DNA from: Deltaproteobacteria bacterium
GTDB taxonomy: Bacteria; Desulfobacterota; Desulfarculia; Adiutricales; Adiutricaceae
Reading direction: 5' to 3'
Length of the DNA: 52,118 nt
Assembly: GCA_031270705.1 (NCBI GenBank)
Contig: JAISWW010000108.1
Coordinates: forward strand, 1-52,118
Of this stretch, positions 45,647-52,118 are shown piece after piece. Position 1 is the first letter of the stretch; every line of letters begins with the position of its first letter. Under the pieces are notes generated by a model. It worked only from the letters and a program-made list of their open reading frames with translations, had not been told where the DNA came from and searched no databases. Position numbers and translations under genes: made by a program.

Positions 45647-48416
45647 AACGCGGATCGGCCAGAAGGTTGAGCATCCTGAGCTAGGAGAAGGCGTGGTCAT
45701 CGGCTTTGAGCCGACAGGATTCTACAGGGTTTTCTTCCGCTCTCTGGGCGAACGACAAGTGCCGCCGAAGTCGCTTCAGGAAGCGGAAAGCTGGGTCGAT
45801 CGCCTCATCGCAGGGTTAAAACCGGTCACCCCGGAGGCCATAGAGCGTCTGTGGCTGGCTGTGGAAGCGGTCGAGTTGCCACTTATAGAAAACTCGGTAA
45901 CCCTGACCTCAGCCAAAGTGGATCTATTGCCCCACCAAGTAGTGCTCGTCCATCGAATCGCCAACACCAGGCCTAGAAGATTTTTAATCGCGGATGAAGT
46001 TGGTCTTGGCAAAACCATCGAGACGGCTTTAATTCTTCGAGAGTTGGCCTCGCGCGGCGAAATGCTCCGGGCGCTAATGGTTGTGCCCGCTGGCTTGCTG
46101 GACAACTGGCGTCGCGAGCTCAATGAGGTCTTCAATCTTGATTTTGAGGTGTTTGGGGCGGATGGAGACGTGACTGACCGAAAGTCAAACGCCTTCTCTA
46201 AACATAATCGTTTGATCGCCTCCGTGGACACGCTAAAGAGGCGAACTCGAGTCAAAAAACTTTTGGAAGCGCCGCCCTGGGATCTTGTGGTCTTTGACGA
46301 AGCCCATCATCTTAGCGTTTATAAGATTGGCAAAAAGATACGCAAGACCGAGAACTTCCTACTGGCGGAATCGCTCCGTCCCCATTGCCAGGACTTAATA
46401 CTGCTCTCGGCCACGCCGCACCAAGGCGACAATTTCCGGTTCTGGTCGCTCACGCGTTTGCTTGACCCAACTCTGTTCGAGGATGAAAAAGACATGGTCG
46501 AAAACCGTCACCGGCTTAACGCTGTCGTTATTCGACGCACCAAAGCGGACGCTTGCGCCGCGGATGGCGGGCCTCTTTTCGCTAGACGGATTGTTCATAC
46601 CCAAGGTTTTTCCCTCAACGAAAGAGAGATGACGTTTTATCAAGCCCTTCTTGATTACCTACGTGACGGCTATAACCTCGCGACCGCCAAGGGCAATCAA
46701 GGGCGAGCCCTCGGTTTTGTCATGACCGTTTTTCAGAAGATCGCCGCGAGCAGTTTCGCCGCCGCGCGGATTACCCTTCGCAAACGACTCTTGGCGCTAA
46801 CCATTGAAGAGGCCATTGAAAAAGATGAATTACTGGACGTGGATGGTCGAGATAAAGCCATCTTGGACGCGAAAGCCCTCATCCGCGAGATTCACAATCT
46901 ACCCAATGACGCTTTCGGCCAAGCCCAAGTGGAACGATTGCTGGCCGAAGCCAACCTTCAACTTATTAAGAAACGAAATGATACCGCCGCCTTCGCTCTG
47001 ACAGCGGAAAGCCACGATGACACAGAGATTATGGCCGGCGCGAGCGAAGACGCCGTGGCCAATTTGCTCTCTGTGGCTATTCCAGAGGAAAGAAGGATAA
47101 TTCGAAAACTTCTTGATCTGTTCCCCGAGGAGATAGAAACAAAGACAAGCGTCCTTTTAGACGCTTTAAGGCAGTTATGGCGAATAAGCCCTGACGAAAA
47201 AGTCGTGATTTTCGTCACCTATCTCGGAAGTATTGATAGTCTACGAGCGGCCATTGAAACCGCTTTTCCCGAAAAACGCGTCGAGATCTTAAAAGGTGGC
47301 GATCACGGATCCAAGGTCGCGGCCCAGCGCCGATTCCGCCGTCCCGATGGCCCCAAGGTATTGCTTAGCACGGCGGCGGGGCGCGAGGGCATAAACCTTC
47401 AGTTCTCGCGAGTGCTCTTCAACTATGATCTACCCTGGAACCCCATGGATCTGGAGCAACGCATTGGACGTATCCATCGGTACGGACAGAAGGACACCGC
47501 CCAAGTCTACAACCTAGTCGCTCAAGACACTATTGAGGGCAACATATTTCTGCTATTAGAAGAAAAGTTACGCGAAATAGCTCAGACTTTAGGCAAATTA
47601 GACGACAATGGCCAGATCGCCGAAGACATCAGAGGCCAGGTTCTGGGCCAGCTCAGTAGCCGGCTCAGTTACGACCGCCTATATCAGGAGGCGATCCTCG
47701 ATCCGACCCTAAAACGGACGCGTCAGGAACTCGAGGTCGCGATGACCAACGCCAACCTCGCTCGGGACGTGGTCTTCGATCTTTTCCAAGATCTTGATAG
47801 ATTTAATCTGGGCGATTACAAAAGCTTCGACGACGATGGCCTCGGCATGCGACGTCTTCTTTTCTTCGCTCAAAAAGCGGCCCATCTTAATGGAGAAGAA
47901 TTTCTCCCCATTGGCGGCGATATCTTCGAGCTAAGTCGCCCGAATTCTGAGACGGTTCGATTTACCACCGATCGTGACCAAGCCTTGGAGGCGGAATATT
48001 TGAGTCTCCTAGGCCTTGAGCACCCAATTGTCAAACAGTGGCTCGATTCTAGCGCCTCTCTCCAACCACGAGACCGGGCGCTTATTGGTCATATTGATGG
48101 CCAAAACGACTGTACTGGCTTGATCACAATTTGGCTCGTGGTAACCCATGCCAAGGGAGGCCAAACGAGACAAAAAGTCGTCAGGTTGGGAATTTCTGAA
48201 GGTGGCGAGCGTTTGCCATATCTAGAACGGCTGTCACAAGATATCCTACGCGCGCGCCCATCTCAGGGAGGTCATTTTCAGGACAAAGAGCGAGTTGGTT
48301 TCTTAATCAACAGCGTGGCGCCCGAACTCCTCCATCGCGAGCTTATCTATTCGGGTTTCCTTCAAGATGAAGCGTCATACTCAAGCCGATTGCTGGCCTG
48401 CCTAGCGCTAAGCTAA
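45627..48416 (+). CDS. SNF2-family helicase (BrxHII/HepA-like)
   Basis: A 929-residue SF2 ATPase of the SNF2 (COG0553) type. A small N-terminal beta domain (RIGQKVEHPELGEGVVIGF, residues about 8-50) resembles a CarD/Tudor-like fold. Motif I is DEVGLGKTIET (about 122), motif II is DEAH (about 222), motif III SATPHQGD (about 261) and motif VI RIGRIHRYGQ (about 612). The C-terminal 300 residues are unassigned. The ATG at 45627 is inside the preceding gene. BREX types with a PglXI methylase carry a similar helicase. It probably translocates on DNA to act on invading genomes. Confidence 0.88.
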   Translation: MSPEFPETRIGQKVEHPELGEGVVIGFEPTGFYRVFFRSLGERQVPPKSLQEAESWVDRLIAGLKPVTPEAIERLWLAVEAVELPLIENSVTLTSAKVDLLPHQVVLVHRIANTRPRRFLIADEVGLGKTIETALILRELASRGEMLRALMVVPAGLLDNWRRELNEVFNLDFEVFGADGDVTDRKSNAFSKHNRLIASVDTLKRRTRVKKLLEAPPWDLVVFDEAHHLSVYKIGKKIRKTENFLLAESLRPHCQDLILLSATPHQGDNFRFWSLTRLLDPTLFEDEKDMVENRHRLNAVVIRRTKADACAADGGPLFARRIVHTQGFSLNEREMTFYQALLDYLRDGYNLATAKGNQGRALGFVMTVFQKIAASSFAAARITLRKRLLALTIEEAIEKDELLDVDGRDKAILDAKALIREIHNLPNDAFGQAQVERLLAEANLQLIKKRNDTAAFALTAESHDDTEIMAGASEDAVANLLSVAIPEERRIIRKLLDLFPEEIETKTSVLLDALRQLWRISPDEKVVIFVTYLGSIDSLRAAIETAFPEKRVEILKGGDHGSKVAAQRRFRRPDGPKVLLSTAAGREGINLQFSRVLFNYDLPWNPMDLEQRIGRIHRYGQKDTAQVYNLVAQDTIEGNIFLLLEEKLREIAQTLGKLDDNGQIAEDIRGQVLGQLSSRLSYDRLYQEAILDPTLKRTRQELEVAMTNANLARDVVFDLFQDLDRFNLGDYKSFDDDGLGMRRLLFFAQKAAHLNGEEFLPIGGDIFELSRPNSETVRFTTDRDQALEAEYLSLLGLEHPIVKQWLDSSASLQPRDRALIGHIDGQNDCTGLITIWLVVTHAKGGQTRQKVVRLGISEGGERLPYLERLSQDILRARPSQGGHFQDKERVGFLINSVAPELLHRELIYSGFLQDEASYSSRLLACLALS

Positions 48417-49330
48417 TAATGACTAACGAGACGTTCGACAAAATTTTCAATAACAAAATTGAAATTTTATCAATCTTCCCATCGGAGTAGACCATAATTC
48501 ATATCTATTTATCCATTCACGGCTATTGATTTTAGTTTGACTGAGTTAACATCAATTATTTTATACAGTAGATGTTCATACATGCTGAATTTATTCAATC
48601 TCCAATAATCTATCAAGATTGGTTTTTATTCCTATTTTAGTATAAATTATGATTTATTGCCTCGGGATAAGGGGTAAATTTTTTAAAAACTGGCCTGTCG
48701 CGCGAATATTTATAAAATTTTCAGAAAAGTAGGGCACCCCCAAAGTCGCGCGTTAGAGGGTTGCCCACGGGCGATGATTAAAAGTGGCCCACTTTTTAGA
48801 ATTTATCATTTACCATATAGATGGTGGCCCATTTTTGGCTGAGAAACCGCCATTAAGCTCGGCTTCGCCCCCTGGTCATGAATCTTTGGCCGATAGCGTT
48901 CGCTCTACCCCAAGATTTAGTGGCCGAGAATTGGTAAAAATACTATATATTGTCTGATTCACGGTAAATGTCGGCCAAAATAGCCCAGAAATTTTTGAGA
49001 ATATCCAAAGGGCGACAAATTATTTTGGGATTCTACCCGGTTGGTAAACTACTTTTTTCGCTTTAATCGCGCCCTGGATTAACCATAAAGGACGCGCGGT
49101 AAATTTACGCCAGGGGCGGATCTTCCCGCCATAAACCCTTGACTTGTCAAAAATTTTTCTTTAAACTGGAAACCATAAAATCTGTAATTCATTTTTAAAT
49201 TTTCTTTAGTTATGGATATAAAAACCAAAGATTAACCTATTTGATATAAATTTATTTCTTAATATCTGTTACTTACAATTAACATTCTAAAAATATCTAT
49301 ATCTTAATTTTTAACGCGCATGGATCCATT
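48417..49330. other. gene-free stretch after the defence operon
   Basis: About 900 bases without a gene. 48420-48680 and 49150-49320 are AT-rich. Around 48780-48840 a pair of related segments (AAGTGGCCCACTTTTT and GGTGGCCCATTTTT) recalls the end of an insertion element, but I see no transposase remnant. No strong terminator follows the helicase. Confidence 0.4.
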
Positions 49331-50224
49331 ATGAGCCAAAATTATCAGCCTTCTGGTTTTTTTACTCCTGGGGCCTTTCTAGTCACTCTTCTGGCCACCA
49401 GCCTTTTTACCGCCCTCACCTCGGTTATTTACGCTTTAGCCATCTGGTATATCCCTCTCTTCTTTGTCGGCGCTTTAGCTCCTTTCGTCTGGGCCTTGTT
49501 AAGCGCTAAGACCGTGGGCAGTCTTATTAACCGAACCAAAATCCGTAACTCGAAAGTCGCGGGCCTGGTCGGTTTATTGGGATCTTTGCCAGGTTATTAT
49601 TGCTCCTGGGTGGTTTGGGCCAATCTGGTCATCAACATGGGGGAAATAATTGGCTTTGGCTCCGGGCGATCCAGTATCTCCGTCAGCAAATCCTCGATCC
49701 ACCTTGATCAACTCATCCTTATCGCCACCCATCCCCAAGATATAATTGAGCTTATGAAACTGGTTAATGTTGATGGGCTCTGGGCGATCAAAAATTTTGT
49801 GGTTAAAGGCTACTTTTTATGGGGCGTCTGGGCCCTGGAGTTTTTGGTTATTATAGGCGCCCACTGCGTCTATTTCGCCCGAAGAGCCGCCATCCCTTTT
49901 TCCGAGGCCACCGATAGCTGGATTAAGCCAACTAAATTAAAAACTAAAGTCGCTTATCCCCTCGAGGATGAGCTTTTTCTGAATAATCTGAATCAAGGCG
50001 ACATCTCCTATCTTTTGTCCGCTTCGCCCGCGGCGAATACTGAATCCGAGAACTACTTAACTTTAACTACCTATTATGATCCCAACGAGAGCCAAGCTTA
50101 CCTGGATATTGAGGCGGCCTTTTATAGTGGTAAAAAGAATCGTAAATTTAAATACGAAAAAATCGCTTCGCTCCTCCAAATTAGACCTGATCAGGCTAAA
50201 AAATTACAAGATCTGTTCGCTTAA
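49331..50224 (+). CDS. unknown multi-pass membrane protein
   Basis: A 297-residue protein I cannot assign. Hydrophobic helices lie at about residues 15-40, 41-60, 78-102 and 155-180, with a soluble 110-residue C-terminal domain that contains acidic and aromatic residues (YLTLTTYYDPNESQAYLDIE) and ends in a basic helical segment (IRPDQAKKLQDLF). There is no strong ribosome binding site before the ATG. Codon use resembles the native housekeeping genes rather than the defence operon. It stands alone, ended by a palindrome and a strong terminator. Confidence 0.7.
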   Translation: MSQNYQPSGFFTPGAFLVTLLATSLFTALTSVIYALAIWYIPLFFVGALAPFVWALLSAKTVGSLINRTKIRNSKVAGLVGLLGSLPGYYCSWVVWANLVINMGEIIGFGSGRSSISVSKSSIHLDQLILIATHPQDIIELMKLVNVDGLWAIKNFVVKGYFLWGVWALEFLVIIGAHCVYFARRAAIPFSEATDSWIKPTKLKTKVAYPLEDELFLNNLNQGDISYLLSASPAANTESENYLTLTTYYDPNESQAYLDIEAAFYSGKKNRKFKYEKIASLLQIRPDQAKKLQDLFA

Positions 50225-50240
50225 GCGCGGCTAGCCGCGC
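50225..50240. repeat. 16-bp perfect palindrome at the gene end
   Basis: GCGCGGCTAGCCGCGC directly follows the stop codon of the membrane-protein gene. In RNA it could form a short GC-rich hairpin that blocks exonucleases. It could also be a protein binding site. Confidence 0.6.
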
Positions 50241-50258
50241 TAAGCGGGAACAAAAATA

Positions 50259-50307
50259 GGGGCTTTAAAAAAACTGGCTTTGAGGCCTAATTTTTAAAGC
50301 CCCTTTT
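50259..50307 (+). terminator. intrinsic terminator of the membrane-protein gene
   Basis: A 13-bp perfect stem, GGGGCTTTAAAAA (50259-50271) with TTTTTAAAGCCCC (50291-50303), then four T. The loop is 19 bases. Confidence 0.85.
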
Positions 50308-50684
50308 CTGTATCCGTTCAGGGGGGTGTAATTTATTGAGGTATTAGCCTCCTCGCAGGGTCTGAGTCTTGTTTCAGTTGGAGGTTGGTTAATACCCGTC
50401 ATAGAGCCACGCCTTTCGGCCAGTCCTTCCAGGTTATCAGTCTGTTTTTCCCCAGATTCAGTTTTGCGCCTCTTCCATACTCCGACGTCGAGACATGGAA
50501 CTCTCTCCAGTCAGTCAGTCAAGGCGCCATGTGTCAGTATTTAATGGAAACCCTCCCCTTGAGCGTAGCCTAAACCATTTTTTATCTTCAGACAAGCCTC
50601 CCACATGGAAGCCAAATCTTGTTTGGGTTGACGCTATCGCTTTGTTTTTGCGTCAGGTATCTTTTCAGAGATTTGAAGTGAGAG
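50308..50684. other. stretch downstream of the IS66 transposase
   Basis: No gene. It runs from the terminator at 50307 to the transposase stop and presumably holds the right end of the IS66 element. I could not find the terminal inverted repeat because the left end is outside the window. A GGGGGGTGTAA at 50320 is a possible edge. Confidence 0.35.
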
Positions 50685-52118
50685 CTAAACTGGAGAGACT
50701 TCTGACGCTACTTTGCGGCGGTGAGGCCCAGGTGGGCAGGCTCCAGAACTTTCCGTTTGTTCTGGAGCCTTACTGGGTCGATGACAGTAAGTCAATTCAA
50801 GGAGTTTTTGCCTTATAGCCTTGGAGAGCTTTGGGCCTCTCCATTCTTGTTGAGGCTCTCTTGGCTCAACTCCATTTGAAGATGGTTGTGGGTTTGTTTG
50901 CCCTGGAGTTGGATCTGGACGCTTTGGGTTCGCGCCAACAGTCTCTGGGCGTGGATTGGGCGTATTCCTGGCGTAGCCAGTAGATTTTGTCTCTAAAGGC
51001 TTTTCATTTCCAGGATCATTGGCGACCATAGGACTAGCCACGAGAGGCTTTTCTCTGGTGGGGACAAAGAGAGGATTTTCGTCCATCGCTTTATGGTCAG
51101 TTCCAGGTGGCTTCTTTGGGATTGCCTTTGGATATTTCATTCCGTTGGCGGTGTTAAGGTCGGAAGCTGATGGACTTTCGTCCATCGGCTTTTGGTCGGC
51201 TTTCAGAGGAGTCTTAGTGGCTATCTCTGGAGAGTTGGTAACGATGTCGGAGGCGGCGGGATTTTCGTCCATCGCCTTCTTCTCAACGTTGTTTTGATTC
51301 CCCGAATCTGATTTTGAGGCCATATCGTCGGTCTCGGTAGCCTTGGCGACCGTTTTTGGAGCGGCTTTTCTGGCGGCCTTCTGCTTAGTAGTCTCAATTT
51401 TCCTATCAATTAGAATCCGCTCGCGCTCTTCTTTGGCCTCATCAATATATTTTTGGGGTACCGTTTCACCGATATTGATAATAGATGGTAGTGGCTCTCC
51501 AGATTTATATCTTTTTAGGGCGTCGGTTAAAAACTCTCGTGGGCTTATTCCCTTTAAGTCCAAGTTCTCAATGACTGTCCAAATTGTCTCGCAGAAATAG
51601 GATCCGAGATTGCTTTGGACGCCGTAACTAATCTTTCTATCAATAACAATGGATCTAATAAGACGTTCCGCGGCATTATTAGTTGGCGTTACATCAAGAT
51701 TAAATAAAAAAGTGAAATAATATTCTCCATGTTCCTGAAACCTTTTAGCCAGCAAGTTGGGTTTTTTAGAGTCTGGTGGAGCGTCAAGAGTGGCCTCGGT
51801 TATCTTTTTCTTGAGTTCAAGAAGGCGAGCGAATATTTCCTCGGCCTTAGGGCTGGTTTTGTCGAGAATCTCCATATAAGCCCGGTACTCAACGAAGAGT
51901 TCTTTGAGGATGAGGATACACTTTTCGCCGTACCTATGAACCTCAGCCGAAAGACAATCGTAACAGAAAATATATTCCCTGAGCAAATGCGCCCAACAAA
52001 GGCTCAACATAGCGTTGGTCAGATTTTTTATGAAAGCGAAGTAAGCCGCGTAACAATCACAGATGATTGTCCCATTAAAATATTTCCCCAACACATCTTC
52101 CAGGTTGAAGACGGATCG
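50685..52118 (-). CDS. IS66-family transposase with long C-terminal tail, 5' partial
   Basis: The frame is open past the window edge (RSVFNLEDVLGKYFNG lead-in), so the N-terminal part is missing. The visible DDE_Tnp_IS66 core includes CDCYAAYFAF, LCWAHLLREYIF and the acidic-residue region NNAAERLIRSIVIDRKISYGVQS near the end of the domain. After about residue 200 comes a tail of some 270 residues, low in complexity, with repeats like KxMDENPxxSD and PLxxDxKPMDESP, and a basic segment. IS66 transposases normally stop soon after the core, so this tail is odd. It is a mobile element next to the defence and housekeeping region; tnpA/tnpB partners, if any, lie outside. Confidence 0.85.
   Translation of the reverse strand, partial: RSVFNLEDVLGKYFNGTIICDCYAAYFAFIKNLTNAMLSLCWAHLLREYIFCYDCLSAEVHRYGEKCILILKELFVEYRAYMEILDKTSPKAEEIFARLLELKKKITEATLDAPPDSKKPNLLAKRFQEHGEYYFTFLFNLDVTPTNNAAERLIRSIVIDRKISYGVQSNLGSYFCETIWTVIENLDLKGISPREFLTDALKRYKSGEPLPSIINIGETVPQKYIDEAKEERERILIDRKIETTKQKAARKAAPKTVAKATETDDMASKSDSGNQNNVEKKAMDENPAASDIVTNSPEIATKTPLKADQKPMDESPSASDLNTANGMKYPKAIPKKPPGTDHKAMDENPLFVPTREKPLVASPMVANDPGNEKPLETKSTGYARNTPNPRPETVGANPKRPDPTPGQTNPQPSSNGVEPREPQQEWRGPKLSKAIRQKLLELTYCHRPSKAPEQTESSGACPPGPHRRKVASEVSPV

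Noticed and set aside
37700-48416. DISARM or a complete canonical BREX operon
   Set aside because: No DrmA/DrmB or phospholipase D gene for DISARM; BrxA, BrxB, BrxF and BrxL are missing and PglZ is far too short for canonical BREX.

Overview
The window looks like a chromosome segment of a gut-type deltaproteobacterium (Desulfobacterota) that makes or uses formate by the Wood-Ljungdahl route. It carries a selenocysteine formate dehydrogenase, two HycB-type ferredoxin subunits and an [FeFe] hydrogenase, which together match a hydrogen-dependent CO2 reductase (HDCR). It also carries formate-tetrahydrofolate ligase and a formate channel. This set, with an outer-membrane autotransporter and a Gram-negative MacAB pump, recalls the acetogenic Candidatus Adiutrix lineage of termite guts. 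That assignment is inference; no 16S gene is present.

Region 1 (1-14.2 kb) is a selenium/molybdopterin/formate island: the 3' end of yedF; selA with a very long acidic proline-rich tail; an FmdE-like zinc-ribbon protein; a MOSC protein; fdhF read through an in-frame UGA followed by a SECIS hairpin; a HycB subunit; then, converging from the other strand, hydA and a second hycB. Next on the minus strand come mobB, a LysR regulator, an aldehyde:ferredoxin oxidoreductase and a DUF3343 protein. The selenocysteine tRNA (UCA anticodon, 8-bp acceptor, own promoter) closes the island. Selenocysteine synthesis, cofactor supply and the Sec enzyme itself are therefore clustered.

Region 2 (15.2-29.0 kb) has nnrD, the macA/macB pump genes, a 1561-residue autotransporter with a long block of about 22-residue repeats, then fhs and focA. 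H2 + CO2 to formate (HDCR), formate to formyl-THF (Fhs) and formate exchange (FocA) form one pathway.

Region 3 (29.0-31.1 kb) has no protein genes but holds a 430-475 bp direct repeat in three copies. On the minus strand two copies consist of a sigma70-type promoter, about 190-195 nt of structured sequence and an intrinsic terminator; the third has the promoter but a decayed body. Differences between copies keep base pairs as G-U wobbles only on the minus-strand RNA. I read this as an undescribed tandem small-RNA family.

Region 4 (31.1-36.5 kb, minus strand) is housekeeping: two tandem nitroreductases, rplY, prs, tRNA-Gln(UUG), ispE and a DUF1015 protein.

Region 5 (37.7-48.4 kb) is a tightly overlapping five-gene operon that looks horizontally acquired and anti-phage: a DUF499-type P-loop ATPase, a reduced PglZ-like protein, a DUF1156-type DNA adenine methylase, an unrecognised 165-residue protein and an SNF2 helicase. 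It is BREX-like but does not match a canonical BREX gene set. The right end has an orphan membrane protein and an IS66-family transposase with an unusual long tail, cut by the window edge.
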